DNA of 64,000 nucleotides from Anaerobacillus alkalidiazotrophicus (lineage in GTDB: Bacteria > Bacillota > Bacilli > Bacillales_H > Anaerobacillaceae): assembly GCF_001866055.1 (NCBI RefSeq), contig NZ_MLQS01000001.1, forward strand, positions 1,046,501 to 1,110,500, read 5' to 3'. This document shows, one piece after another, positions 7,370 through 15,778 of the stretch. Position 1 is the stretch's first letter. Each line of letters starts with the position of its first letter. The notes below the pieces were generated by a model. It was not told the origin of the DNA. It saw only the letters and a list, made by a program, of their open reading frames with translations, and did no database searches. The position numbers and the translations under genes are program-made.

Positions 7370-7486
7370 TTAAATTACCCTCATGTCGAGGATGGAGAAG
7401 GCACAAATAAAGAAATCTAATTGAAAAACAGCAATTACTAAACCAATTAAGCTAGCAATATTTCCAAAAAAACTTAATGTATCCAT
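7370..7486 (-). CDS. Hydrophobic 38-residue peptide on the opposite strand
   Basis: ATG at 7486 follows a near-ideal AAGGAGG with 8-nt spacing, and the frame gives MDTLSFFGNIASLIGLVIAV then a second hydrophobic stretch FFICAF. It opposes every neighbouring gene from 1455 to 19565. Size, hydrophobicity and strong ribosome site resemble type I toxin peptides of Bacillus prophages, but no antisense RNA can be proved here. It may instead be a small membrane regulator. Confidence 0.5.
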   Translation of the reverse strand: MDTLSFFGNIASLIGLVIAVFQLDFFICAFSILDMRVI

Positions 7487-7697
7487 ACACATCTCCTCCT
7501 TAACAATTCCCGACAATACAATGCTGAATAGACAACAAAGTACCAACTCCCACGGGCCTGCCCAAGCCTATCGAGAATACGTATGTTACCATACGCCGGA
7601 GCGGAGCAATATTATTATAATTGAGATTATTTGGAAAAGCAATATTTAAGTAACTGATGCGCAGTTCGAACAAACAGTCCATTAAGGAGGTATTGAA
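7487..7697. other. Non-coding gap with a 6-bp hairpin
   Basis: No supported gene lies between the minus-strand peptide and the next plus-strand gene. CGTATG-TTAC-CATACG forms a perfect hairpin at 7580-7595 and AAGGAGG precedes the gene at 7698. The gap probably carries the promoters for the divergent pair. Confidence 0.45.
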
Positions 7698-7934
7698 ATG
7701 AATTATAAAATTGAACGTAATACTATGTATTCGAAAACAGAAGGTGAAAAGATTGAATGGTTCATTGAAACTTTACAACAAATGGACAAGGAGATTGAAA
7801 AACTAGAAAGTGTTCGTTATGACAATCCTATTGACGAACAATTCAGAAGATCAGATTTAAGAGGATTAAAAAATAGAAAGCATGGTTATGAAATCGCACT
7901 TATTCAATGTGGTTATCAAACTGGTCTTGAATAG
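7698..7934 (+). CDS. Small coiled protein, unknown
   Basis: A 78-residue protein with AAGGAGG upstream, mostly helical (EGEKIEWFIETLQQMDKEIEKLE) with a likely coiled coil in the first half. No family is recognised. Confidence 0.55.
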   Translation: MNYKIERNTMYSKTEGEKIEWFIETLQQMDKEIEKLESVRYDNPIDEQFRRSDLRGLKNRKHGYEIALIQCGYQTGLE

Positions 7935-8084
7935 TACGTAAATCCACCGCACCCCTAACAATAACTGATGTTGAGTGAGATCTAAGATGTGTAGTTAGAG
8001 CTAGGGGATCGATTTTATAATTTACAGATATTGTAATTTTATTCTTAGTAATTTAAAAATAAATTTAAAAAGGAGTGGAATTAG

Positions 8085-8711
8085 ATGTTAAATGATGTTG
8101 TAGTTTTTGATGTAGAAACCACAGGATTATCATGCAAGAGTTGTAGAGTAATTGAATTAGCCGCAGTGAAAGTACAAAACGGTGTAGTAGTAGATGGATT
8201 TAACAAGTTGGTAAAGATTGAGGGAGAACTACCAGAGGTCATAACAAAAATTACTGGAATAACGAAAAGGGATCTTGATGAAAAAGGACTAGATAAAAAT
8301 GAAGTTTTTACTCAGTTTAAAAGCTTTATAGGTAATAGTTTACTAGTTGCTCATAATGCAGCATTTGATCTTGGGTTCTTACACTATGGCTTTAAACGAA
8401 ACGGGTTAGAAACATTCAACAATGACTTTATCGATACGCTAACGATTAGCAGAGATCGACATTATTACCCTCACAAGTTAGAAGATATGTGTGAACGTTA
8501 TAATATCGAATTAAAAAATGCTCATAGGGCTTTAGCTGATGTAATAGCAACTTTTGAGCTACTAACTAAATTACATGAAGAAAGTCCAGTTAATGCATAT
8601 TTAAATACAATCGGTTATTTATCTAAATATGGTGAACCTGAATTTTATCCAACATATGCAAAAGTATTCCCTACGGAAAATCAATACGAGAAGAGTTATT
8701 CAAGATGGTAA
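8085..8711 (+). CDS. DnaQ-like 3'-5' exonuclease (DEDDh)
   Basis: A 208-residue protein with Exo I FDVETTG (residues 8-14), Exo II HNAAFDLGFL (about 86-95) and Exo III HRALADVIAT (about 148-157), all catalytic acids and the final His present. It matches the epsilon-subunit/PolC exonuclease domain without a polymerase. Free-standing copies occur in many mobile elements and may edit or degrade DNA during replication. AAGGAGTGG lies upstream. Its end overlaps the next small gene by 7 bp. Confidence 0.85.
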   Translation: MLNDVVVFDVETTGLSCKSCRVIELAAVKVQNGVVVDGFNKLVKIEGELPEVITKITGITKRDLDEKGLDKNEVFTQFKSFIGNSLLVAHNAAFDLGFLHYGFKRNGLETFNNDFIDTLTISRDRHYYPHKLEDMCERYNIELKNAHRALADVIATFELLTKLHEESPVNAYLNTIGYLSKYGEPEFYPTYAKVFPTENQYEKSYSRW

Positions 8712-8860
8712 AGGTTAGGTTGCAAGGTTTAGCAGAAGAAATAAAGTTGATGATTGATAATTTTAGAAATCATTATGATGTTTTACAAGTGTCTTTGCCA
8801 TACCAAAACAGAGGAAGTCAATACGTTAGGGTTTATGTGGAAATGAGGTTGAAAAAGTGA
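8705..8860 (+). CDS. Small basic protein, unknown
   Basis: A 51-residue protein overlapping the end of the exonuclease gene and the start of the following peptide gene. VSLPYQNRGSQYVRVYVEMRLKK suggests an amphipathic beta segment. No family is recognised. Confidence 0.45.
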   Translation: MVKVRLQGLAEEIKLMIDNFRNHYDVLQVSLPYQNRGSQYVRVYVEMRLKK

Positions 8861-8943
8861 AGGATGTAATTGTAGTGTTAATGCTTTTTCTAATTACTGT
8901 CATAGTTTTATTAGCTTCTAGTCATGATAGTTCACGTTATTAA
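8857..8943 (+). CDS. Tiny membrane peptide
   Basis: A 28-residue peptide with a GTG start overlapping the previous stop (GTGA). One strongly hydrophobic segment, VIVVLMLFLITVIVLLA, fills it. Function unknown. Confidence 0.4.
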   Translation: MKDVIVVLMLFLITVIVLLASSHDSSRY

Positions 8944-9035
8944 TTTTTAGGAGTATTTTCGTTAAAATAATCAATTATACGTTTGCGTACTCTTAAAGCT
9001 TATTCATGTACGAAAAAGTATAGGTGGTGTTTATT

Positions 9036-9263
9036 TTGCAAACAGTTAGTTATTTTGGTGGGATTGTTTCACCCATTCATGAGGTAGCAACAGCTAGTGA
9101 GGGAGATAAACTTTTTAATTTACCTACTGGTACTGTTAAGAGAGATTGTAATATAGGTAGGAAATTTAAGCATTATGAGGTTAGAAAGTCGGGGAAGATT
9201 TGGTTGATTTCCATTTCAGCTTTGGAACGAGAGTATAAACTTAAGAGGAGTGAAAAAGTTTGA
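9036..9263 (+). CDS. Small HTH protein (excisionase/HTH_59-like)
   Basis: A 75-residue protein; TTG at 9036 follows AGGTGGTG. The pattern ATASEGDKLFNLPTGTVKRD, then a KSGKIWLISISALE wing, matches the helix-turn-helix used by small excisionase-like and HTH_59 proteins. It could act as recombination directionality factor or transcription regulator; no recombinase is adjacent. Confidence 0.6.
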   Translation: MQTVSYFGGIVSPIHEVATASEGDKLFNLPTGTVKRDCNIGRKFKHYEVRKSGKIWLISISALEREYKLKRSEKV

Positions 9264-9427
9264 ATTTAAAAGAGATCAATGAATTTTTAATATCAGTATT
9301 AGATCAAGAAGACCAGGATTTACTTGGGGATGTGGTTGATGAGTTAGAACCTTATGAGCTTTTTCAAGAAATTGTTGAGCGAATTGATGAAACGGTAAAA
9401 GAGGGTGTAGGACTTGCTTTCGATTAA
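9260..9427 (+). CDS. Small acidic protein, unknown
   Basis: A 55-residue very acidic helical protein (EINEFLISVLDQEDQDLLGD) whose TTG start overlaps the stop of the HTH gene. Acidic mimics of DNA are known in phages, but nothing specific is visible. Confidence 0.45.
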   Translation: MNLKEINEFLISVLDQEDQDLLGDVVDELEPYELFQEIVERIDETVKEGVGLAFD

Positions 9428-9566
9428 TAAGGTTAGAACTTTACTTTACAAAACAGCTAGATTTCTTGGGGATATAAACGCAATAAGAAGAGGGAAGATC
9501 ATACAACGGATGAAAAGACGTATCGCTGGGAAGATCACAGGAAGGATGTTGAGAAAAATTAAATAA
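9414..9566 (+). CDS. Small very basic protein, unknown
   Basis: A 50-residue Arg/Lys-rich protein (VRTLLYKTARFLGDINAIRR) overlapping the acidic protein before it. I associate the pattern KTARFLGDINA-RGK with a family of short basic proteins in mobile elements of Firmicutes, function unknown. It may bind nucleic acid. Confidence 0.5.
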   Translation: MLSINKVRTLLYKTARFLGDINAIRRGKIIQRMKRRIAGKITGRMLRKIK

Positions 9567-9580
9567 AGGTGGTAATAGGG

Positions 9581-9865
9581 TTGGGCTTTTTAACGCAAGT
9601 AAAGGTAAAAGATAAAAGATACGTTTACCTCACTGAGTACATAGGAATGCACGAATACACAGCTAGACGTGAGAGAAATATTTATTCTTTTGGTTCCTTA
9701 CAAAAAGCATTGTTTAAAATGAGAATGTGGGAGAAGATGCCAGACCTTTTTCCAAAGGATCTTAAAATTATGGGTTATTCAAAACAAGACTTAAGCGAAT
9801 GGATCAAGACGTTGGAAACAGGTATCTCCAAAACAGGAAGAAGTAAAAAGTTTAAAGTGAAGTGA
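9581..9865 (+). CDS. Small element protein, unknown; last gene of the early block
   Basis: A 94-residue protein; TTG 9581 is preferred because AAAGGTGG ends 8 bases earlier. It is basic, with a beta-rich start (VKVKDKRYVYLTEYIGMHEY) and a Lys-rich tail. It closes the early/replication block, just before an intrinsic terminator. Confidence 0.55.
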   Translation: MGFLTQVKVKDKRYVYLTEYIGMHEYTARRERNIYSFGSLQKALFKMRMWEKMPDLFPKDLKIMGYSKQDLSEWIKTLETGISKTGRSKKFKVK

Positions 9866-9870
9866 TTTAT

Positions 9871-9908
9871 AAAAAGAATTGGGCGTTGCAGTTCGCTTAA
9901 TTCTTTTT
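9871..9908 (+). terminator. Intrinsic terminator ending the early block
   Basis: AAAAAGAATT and AATTCTTTTT pair around an 18-nt loop that itself holds GGGCG/CGC-like bases; a T-rich tail follows. Confidence 0.75.
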
Positions 9909-10338
9909 ATTTTGGCTCGTATTCGATTTTTAGAGAGTGTTTAATATAAATGTAACCCCCTAACCAAAAACATTTAAAATAGGGGTGTTTTTGAAAGAAT
10001 TTTATTTTGGATAGAAACTACTTTTATTTTTATTGTTTATTTGTGGGGAAAATGAGTACTAACCGTACAGTATTTTAATGATATATTAATATCTTTTATA
10101 CTTTACGGAACGAAACTAGGAAATTTCTGAACAAATCGAAATTTTTGAACCGAAGCAAGTAAATTTTCGTTTTTGAATTAACTGACTTAACTATGTTTTT
10201 ATGAGATTTTAGACGCCCCCCACCTATATATACACCCCCTCCATATCCTTCTAGTACCACAAAATTTTTTTGTGGTAGCGAGCACCAAAAATATTCTGCA
10301 ATAATTAGAATTAAGAAAAACGCACTGGGGTTGATTTC
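9909..10338. other. Non-coding region between replication and structural blocks, with a perfect hairpin
   Basis: No gene is supported. The region is very A+T-rich, with two C-rich tracts (about 10213-10222 and 10234-10241) before TACCACAAAA-TTT-TTTTGTGGTA, a perfect 10-bp-stem hairpin at 10255-10277. In filamentous phages the space between replication and coat genes holds the packaging signal and strand origins; that role is possible here. A terminator or a promoter for the coat block are simpler alternatives. Confidence 0.45.
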
Positions 10339-10611
10339 ATGGAAGAAGAGCAAGTAGTTGAAACAACCGAAACTGAATCGACTGATGAAAACGAGCAAAC
10401 CGAGTCTGAAGTAAATTATGAACTTACTCCAGATGATGAGAGTGGGCTAGTTTGGATCAGTGACATTTCAAGAACAAAAGAAACAATTTTTTATAATCCA
10501 AAAGGTGATATTCATGTTATTCATGAGGTTACACTTGGGGATATTGCAACCATAACGCTACTTTCGGCAATGTTAATTTTTATTGTGGTGGATCGAGTGA
10601 TTAGGAGGTAA
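10339..10611 (+). CDS. Small protein with acidic N-terminus and C-terminal membrane segment
   Basis: A 90-residue protein: the first 50 residues are Glu/Thr-rich, then a short beta segment, and residues about 66-86 form one membrane helix (ATITLLSAMLIFIVVDRV) ending in RR. It opens the structural block. Location and topology resemble minor coat or assembly proteins of filamentous phages, but no family is recognised. Confidence 0.55.
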   Translation: MEEEQVVETTETESTDENEQTESEVNYELTPDDESGLVWISDISRTKETIFYNPKGDIHVIHEVTLGDIATITLLSAMLIFIVVDRVIRR

Positions 10612-10615
10612 AGGA

Positions 10616-10747
10616 ATGTATTCTATTGTTTCAAATACAGCAAGTGAAATACTTACCGTTTACGTCGTAATTATAGGGAGCTGCTTTTTACTTGCTCCGA
10701 TAGTCAACTTGATTATTAGTGCAATCGCTAGAGGTGTTCACAAATGA
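10616..10747 (+). CDS. 43-residue membrane protein, minor-coat-like
   Basis: AGGAGG precedes ATG 10616. One long hydrophobic segment (ILTVYVVIIGSCFLLAPIVN) and a short basic end (RGVHK). The stop overlaps the start of the next gene (ATGA). Size and shape suit the pVII/pIX type of filamentous-phage tip protein, which is inference. Confidence 0.5.
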   Translation: MYSIVSNTASEILTVYVVIIGSCFLLAPIVNLIISAIARGVHK

Positions 10748-10881
10748 CTCTAGGAATTATGACTGAAGCGTTTAAAGTAATCTTTGGTAACTCAGAAGTG
10801 ATGATTTTTTTATTAGGTTTTACAATTGTCGTCACCTTCTTTTTAGTTATATTGCAAGTTTATAACTCTACTAGATATTAA
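10744..10881 (+). CDS. 45-residue membrane protein, minor-coat-like
   Basis: Starts at the ATGA overlap with the preceding gene. A single membrane helix (VMIFLLGFTIVVTFFLVIL) sits in the second half. Part of a run of six consecutive tiny membrane proteins. Confidence 0.5.
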   Translation: MTLGIMTEAFKVIFGNSEVMIFLLGFTIVVTFFLVILQVYNSTRY

Positions 10882-10903
10882 GAAAGGGGAGTGAACGAAT
10901 GAA

Positions 10904-11062
10904 ATGGAGTCATTAGGTGATGTATGGGACTTCTCGTTTTTCTGGGGAGTTTTCGGTTTCATTCTCAAACTTGTAGCACCCTTTTTAATGATCATCATTG
11001 CAATCACAGCAGTAGGGTTGTTGCTATTTTATGTTGTACAAGCCATTAGGAATAGAAATTAG
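10904..11062 (+). CDS. 52-residue membrane protein, minor-coat-like
   Basis: An aromatic N-terminus (DFSFFWGVFGFIL) and a membrane helix (APFLMIIIAITAVGLLLFYV) followed by the basic end RNRN. AAAGGGGAG lies about 12 bases before ATG 10904. Confidence 0.5.
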   Translation: MESLGDVWDFSFFWGVFGFILKLVAPFLMIIIAITAVGLLLFYVVQAIRNRN

Positions 11063-11070
11063 GTGGTTAT

Positions 11071-11277
11071 ATGCCTGAATTTCAAACGTTTTTAAGCGGC
11101 AGCAACATGACTGAGTTTTGGAACAATGTTAAATGGTTTTTATTCTTTATTGCTCCAATCATCATGATATTTTTTGCAATTGATGTAATTGGTCATTTAA
11201 TCGTTATGATCCGAAAGGCTTTAGGTGTTGGAGAAAAAAATGATGATGATGACGATTACGATGTGTACCGTTACTAA
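11071..11277 (+). CDS. 68-residue membrane protein with acidic tail
   Basis: A short N-terminal part, a membrane segment (FLFFIAPIIMIFFAIDVI) and an Asp-rich tail (DDDDDYDVYRY). Preceded by TTAGGTGG. It lies just before the major-coat candidate. Confidence 0.55.
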   Translation: MPEFQTFLSGSNMTEFWNNVKWFLFFIAPIIMIFFAIDVIGHLIVMIRKALGVGEKNDDDDDYDVYRY

Positions 11278-11328
11278 CTAGCTCGTTCTAGTTATATAAA
11301 AAAATAATAAAATGGGGAGGTTTTAAAT

Positions 11329-11508
11329 ATGGCTATCGATTTTTCAGGAATTTCATTACCATTTAACGCGGGGGACCTTTTAACAAGTGCAGTTGAATTA
11401 TTAGGAGTAGTTGGACCATTTGTATTACTAGGTCTTGCAGTAATGTTTGCACCTAAAATCATCGGTCTTATCCGAAATGCTGCTGGATCTCGTGGCAGAA
11501 CACACTAA
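11329..11508 (+). CDS. Candidate major coat protein (pVIII-like)
   Basis: A 59-residue protein with one of the strongest ribosome sites of the block (GGGGAGG). It has a short amphipathic N-terminus (MAIDFSGISLPFN), an Ala/Gly/Leu/Val-rich membrane helix (LLGVVGPFVLLGLAVMF) and a basic C-terminus (RNAAGSRGR). This is the layout of inoviral major coat proteins, whose basic end lines the DNA; it lacks a cleavable signal peptide, as in some inoviruses. Its place, after several minor-coat-size genes and before two long secreted proteins, matches the inovirus gene order. Confidence 0.6.
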   Translation: MAIDFSGISLPFNAGDLLTSAVELLGVVGPFVLLGLAVMFAPKIIGLIRNAAGSRGRTH

Positions 11509-11582
11509 TTTATTTCACCTAGAGGAGAGGGGGCGGTTAATCTGTCTCCTTTTCTTTAATTAAGGGGCGTGTAGTTAATTAT

Positions 11583-12812
11583 ATGTTAAGAAACGATACA
11601 GTTAAGGTTTCATTGAGTGGTAAAAAGGTCTTTTCGGTCTTATGTATCTTTTTGGTAATCGTTATGTTCTTCTCACAAGTAGCAAGAGCGGCTAGTTGGA
11701 CTCATTATGATAGTGATCTAGATGCAGTCATTTTCGATTACACTGATACAGTTGATTTTTTGGTATCAAACAACTTTTATATGGAAGTTAGCTTTGTTAA
11801 AGACAACAATTACACTGAAAATGGTGTTGTAGTAAGAACCTATAACGATTTGAGCGGACATTATTATGCAACAGCAAATGGACTTTATACGATTAAATTT
11901 TTCAGGCCTGATGATACTCAGTATTTGAGTAATTACCAGACAGTAGTAACTCAGATCCAAGATGAAACGTGGGAAGGTGGCAGTGATGGTAGTGGTTCAA
12001 TAGGTTATGACGGTAATGATGGTGACACAGGTAATGATCCTGATGATGATGGTGATCTACCTGGTAGTGGTGACGATGGTGGAGAAGGGATTGATTTTAA
12101 TGATTTTTTTAATGCTCCTGGTTGGCAAGATTATATGGGGAAAATTGATGAAATTAAAAACGCTATTCCACCCCCACCTAATTGGGAACAGGTAGCAGAT
12201 ACTTTTTACGATCGAGTGGTACCCAAATTGGTCAATGATTTAGAGAGTATGCTAGGAACTGCACCACCGCCACCTAGTAGTCCAGCTATTATTGAACCTA
12301 TTAATCCACCTACACCTAGTAAGCCAGCAATATTAGATTACGCTCATAATTTAGAGCAAAAAACACCACAAATGCAGCAGAATACAGAACTAGAAAATGC
12401 AACGTTTAGTTTAGATGATATAAAAACTCAAGCTCCAGTAATTGAAGTTAGAGAAGATGAGAGCGGTGGATTTGACCTATCAACTAGTGATCCAGTTAAT
12501 TCCTTACCGGACCTACCTTTTGACGGGTTTCCAGTACCAGGAATGGAAAGTGCTGGAGAGTGGGACTACCAACCCGAAATGCCTACTAATAATTTCCCAA
12601 TGCCAAATGAAAGTAGTGGGGTCGGTGGCACGATTGATCCAGGAGAACCACCATTGCCAAGTAATAGCGGAAGTGAAGCACCAATACCTGGTGATAGTAG
12701 TAATGATGCACCAACACCAGGGCAAGAGTACAATCCACCGATGCCTGGAGGCGGATTTGAGATTAATTATGGGGATTATAAAACACATCCGGATAACCCG
12801 GATGGACAGTGA
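11583..12812 (+). CDS. Secreted low-complexity structural protein
   Basis: A 409-residue protein with a Sec signal peptide (basic start, core VLCIFLVIVMFF, cut likely after ARA at about 36). A beta-rich domain fills 40-120, then a Gly/Asp/Ser linker (about 130-170), a short helical part, and a long Pro/Gly/Asn-rich C-terminal half. No C-terminal anchor is present, unlike the next gene. Gly-rich linkers between globular parts are typical of filamentous-phage adsorption proteins; a virion-tip or cell-wall-crossing role is inferred. Confidence 0.6.
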   Translation: MLRNDTVKVSLSGKKVFSVLCIFLVIVMFFSQVARAASWTHYDSDLDAVIFDYTDTVDFLVSNNFYMEVSFVKDNNYTENGVVVRTYNDLSGHYYATANGLYTIKFFRPDDTQYLSNYQTVVTQIQDETWEGGSDGSGSIGYDGNDGDTGNDPDDDGDLPGSGDDGGEGIDFNDFFNAPGWQDYMGKIDEIKNAIPPPPNWEQVADTFYDRVVPKLVNDLESMLGTAPPPPSSPAIIEPINPPTPSKPAILDYAHNLEQKTPQMQQNTELENATFSLDDIKTQAPVIEVREDESGGFDLSTSDPVNSLPDLPFDGFPVPGMESAGEWDYQPEMPTNNFPMPNESSGVGGTIDPGEPPLPSNSGSEAPIPGDSSNDAPTPGQEYNPPMPGGGFEINYGDYKTHPDNPDGQ

Positions 12813-12837
12813 ACAAGCTTAGAAAGAAGGTGAGGAA

Positions 12838-14654
12838 ATGAGGTTTAGAGTAACGAAAAAAATAGTAATGGTGTTAATGACTTTGTTTTTTATTTTGCCT
12901 GACGGGAGTGTTTTTGCAAATGAAACAGTGAATATTACACAGGGTTTACCGGCTTATTGTCTTTTGATAGGGATGAGGCTTTAAACAAAGGTGGAATAGA
13001 AACTTATTCTGTTACAGACGGTTCAACAAATACTGGAATTGCTACGGGTATTAGTGATGGAATTAATTTTCATGTTTATATACCTTTTGAAAACTATGTT
13101 AAACCGGAAAGTATCACAAGTTTATATTTCGATTGGGTTTATATGAATTCACAAACTACCTTTCGATTAGTTTATGAAAATGGTGATCTTAGTGATTCAA
13201 TTACAGTAGATAGAAGAATAAATATTAATGTAACAGGTATGTATTCTTCCGATTATGCAATAAAAGGGGTTTTAGTAAGTCCTCGTATTAATAATAACGA
13301 TAGAAATGAATTGCAAGTAGTTAATGTTTTTAACGATGGTTCTATATATGAACCTACAATTTACAGTGAAGTGGCAAATGTTTTCGGCGAGCCTTATTAC
13401 AATCGGATTTATTTAGAATGGGAGAATCCTGATGAAGAAGATTTTAGAAAAGTGAGAGTTTATAAGGGGGACGAGCTGATAGAAGAGGTGGAATCTCCCT
13501 CAAATTTTCGGGTTATCAATTACTTAGAGCCGGATACGGAATACACTTTTGTATTAACTTCTTATTATGATCCACCGGGTGAAGAATCGTATGGGGTTTC
13601 TTTTGATATTAGTACCTTACCGGTTCCAGAAGTAGAAGTCACTGAAGTGGAAGTACTTAATTATCATAGTGCATCCATAAGTTTTGCAAGTCCTTCATTC
13701 AATGGATATGAAAGAACAGAGTTATATTTTAATGATATCCTTGTATCGACTAAGAAAAACGGTTCTTTTATTCTAGAAGGATTAGAACCAGGAAATGAAC
13801 ATAATTTTGTATTGAAAACAGCAACTACTGACGGTCATAGATCAGAAGGTATACAAGTTTCTATAGCTTTTCCAGAAGCCCCGGAGATTGAAGAAATCAC
13901 AAATTTAAAAGCCAATTCAGATTATAACCGAGTGGATTTATCATGGAAGATACCTCAGTATAATCCTAATTTTGAGTTTGTACGGATCTACAGAAGGAAT
14001 AATGTGAACGACATAGATAATTCACTTACATCTTTTCTATTCGGATCTAGGGTTTCGGCTAATGAAAATGAGGAATATGATCCTCTATTCGAAACAAATG
14101 GTAGCTATTTTAATGATTTATCGGTGGAGCCGGAATCGGAATACGAATATTTGTTAACAACAGTTAATACAGAAGGTGAAGAATCTGAAGGAGTAACAAT
14201 ACAAGCTACAACTGATCCAGAACCATTACCAACTATGAGTGGTGTAAATCTAACAACAAATGAAAATGGAGATTATGTTTATACTTGGTCAAATCCAACT
14301 ACCGGCGAAGTGGTAGTTTATGTTAGTGGTTCTGAATATATAACAGTACCAGCAAGTAACGGTCAAGTAGTAATTCCTGAGGAAGACATGGTATACACGT
14401 TTTTAGGAAATCCAAATGTAACACTACAACCGATATCGCCATCAGGATTAGAAGGAGTTGTAACTAGTCCAGGTATTGGTGGAGTTAGTTTACCGTTTAC
14501 AACTGGAGATCTATTAATTACATCTGTGGGGCTAATTGCAATTTTCGGTTCATTTATTCTCCTTGTCTTAACATTTCGCTTCACACCAAGATTAATAGCA
14601 ATGGTGAAAAAATCAGTTGAAAATAAACAACGAATAAGGAGATCTAAGTCATGA
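12838..14654 (+). CDS. pIII-like surface protein with FN3-type domains and C-terminal anchor (frameshifted)
   Basis: ATG 12838 with AAGAAGGTGAGG starts a signal peptide (IVMVLMTLFFILPDG then FANE), but the frame stops at once. The main frame resumes at about 12957 and runs to 14654. One extra T in the run at 12962-12965 would join them (reading AYCLFDRDEA) into 605 residues. The mature part has an N-terminal beta domain, then three FN3-like repeats (LEPDTEYTFVL, LEPGNEHNFVL and VEPESEYEYLL mark the F-strand turns), then a membrane helix (SVGLIAIFGSFILLVLTF) and a basic tail. Signal peptide, receptor-type domains and C-terminal anchor are the plan of the inoviral attachment protein. Frame loss may be real or a base-calling fault. 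Confidence 0.65.
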
Positions 14655-14812
14655 ATGGATATATAGCACAGGATGTATTAAACGTCATATTTACGAAATT
14701 ACTTCCATATTTAGTCCCGGTTCTATTTCTCTTCATGACAGCTTTATTTTCTGAAAGGTTGATAGATATTATTGTTAATGCAGTGACAGCAAAAACACGT
14801 AAAAGAAGGTGA
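14651..14812 (+). CDS. 53-residue membrane protein
   Basis: ATG 14651 overlaps the stop of the FN3 protein gene. One membrane helix (LLPYLVPVLFLFMTALF) and a basic end (AKTRKRR). A coat or assembly role is suggested by position only. Confidence 0.5.
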   Translation: MNGYIAQDVLNVIFTKLLPYLVPVLFLFMTALFSERLIDIIVNAVTAKTRKRR

Positions 14813-14818
14813 TAAGTA

Positions 14819-15364
14819 ATGATTGAGCTCATGATGTTACCAATAGTAGCTGGAATATTAGGAGACTCATTTGGGCGCCTTTTTACTACGATATGGGATG
14901 GAATTAGTTGGTTAGGGTCAACAATTGCAGATTTTTTTCAATGGCTAGGTGGCCTCATATGGGATGCTATCGTTTGGCTAGGTGAATTACTTGGAGATTT
15001 ATTCAATGTATTGCTGGATCTATTATTATCTTTTTTTGAATTGATCTATGCGCTAATTGATGGATTACTTTATTTTCTCTATATGATTGGGGTCTTAGCA
15101 GTAAAGCTTTTTATGATTTTCTTTGAATTAGCAAAGATTATTTTTAGCTTTTTTGTTGGCTTAGGAAATACACTCACAAGTCTATCCTACACGCCACAAT
15201 CAAGTGGTGGTCATGGATATAGTCAAATGATCGGGCAAATATTTAATGCAATGGAGCCTTTGCAGCTTAATGTAGTAGCATATATCTTACTATTTATCAT
15301 TTGGCTATTCACTGCTTTCCAAGTAATTAAATTGTTATCAAATATCAGGGTAGGGGGCGATTAG
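14819..15364 (+). CDS. Multi-pass membrane protein, pVI-like candidate
   Basis: A 181-residue protein with at least four hydrophobic stretches. The first third repeats the pattern W(D/Q)-xx-x-WLG (WDGISWLG, FFQWLGGLIWDAIVWLG), giving amphipathic aromatic helices; a terminal helix (VVAYILLFIIWLFTAFQVI) closes it. In inoviruses the gene after the attachment protein encodes pVI, a hydrophobic tip protein, so this is the positional equivalent. No family is recognised. Confidence 0.55.
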   Translation: MIELMMLPIVAGILGDSFGRLFTTIWDGISWLGSTIADFFQWLGGLIWDAIVWLGELLGDLFNVLLDLLLSFFELIYALIDGLLYFLYMIGVLAVKLFMIFFELAKIIFSFFVGLGNTLTSLSYTPQSSGGHGYSQMIGQIFNAMEPLQLNVVAYILLFIIWLFTAFQVIKLLSNIRVGGD

Positions 15365-15365
15365 G

Positions 15366-15641
15366 ATGCTAGAAACAATCAGATCATGGATTGACAGTAT
15401 TTTTACTCCCCCTATTACTTTTTTAGATTTAGCTATTGAAAGGCTACAAAGCGTTAGTTTAGTCATGGCTCAGGGGCTAAATATTGGACAATATTTATCT
15501 GTCTTTGGAGATATGCCTGGAGCGTGGCAACTTGTTATTAGTAGTTTGTTACTTTCTTTAGTTGTCATTGGTTCGGTTTTTATGTTTCGGTCAATTATGC
15601 GTCTTTATTACGCTAAAAAGGACGGTGTTAAGTGGTGGTAG
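15366..15641 (+). CDS. Small membrane protein of the structural block
   Basis: A 91-residue protein starting one base after the previous stop. Amphipathic N-terminal half and one C-terminal membrane helix (LVISSLLLSLVVIGSVFMF) followed by a basic end (KKDGVKWW). Arrangement resembles the pVI-type protein before it; function unknown. Confidence 0.55.
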   Translation: MLETIRSWIDSIFTPPITFLDLAIERLQSVSLVMAQGLNIGQYLSVFGDMPGAWQLVISSLLLSLVVIGSVFMFRSIMRLYYAKKDGVKWW

Positions 15642-15778
15642 ATGTTTTTCTTTATATGTTTTTTGTTGGTTCGGGCCTTGCTACTGGAGTAGGGGCGATT
15701 GTTTTTATTGGTTTAAAAATTTATAAGCGTTCAAAAAATAAAGAATTAAAGCTACAGAAAAGAAAGGCGGTTGTTTAG
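15632..15778 (+). CDS. 48-residue membrane protein
   Basis: A GTG start overlapping the end of the previous gene; AAAGGA lies 9 bases upstream. N-terminal membrane helix (FVGSGLATGVGAIVFIGL) and a long Lys-rich tail (KRSKNKELKLQKRKAVV). Its stop adjoins the next start. Confidence 0.5.
   Translation: MVVDVFLYMFFVGSGLATGVGAIVFIGLKIYKRSKNKELKLQKRKAVV

Noticed and set aside
12007..12822. Overlapping frames inside the secreted Gly/Pro-rich protein
   Set aside because: They arise from low-complexity codons of the main gene and have no start signals.
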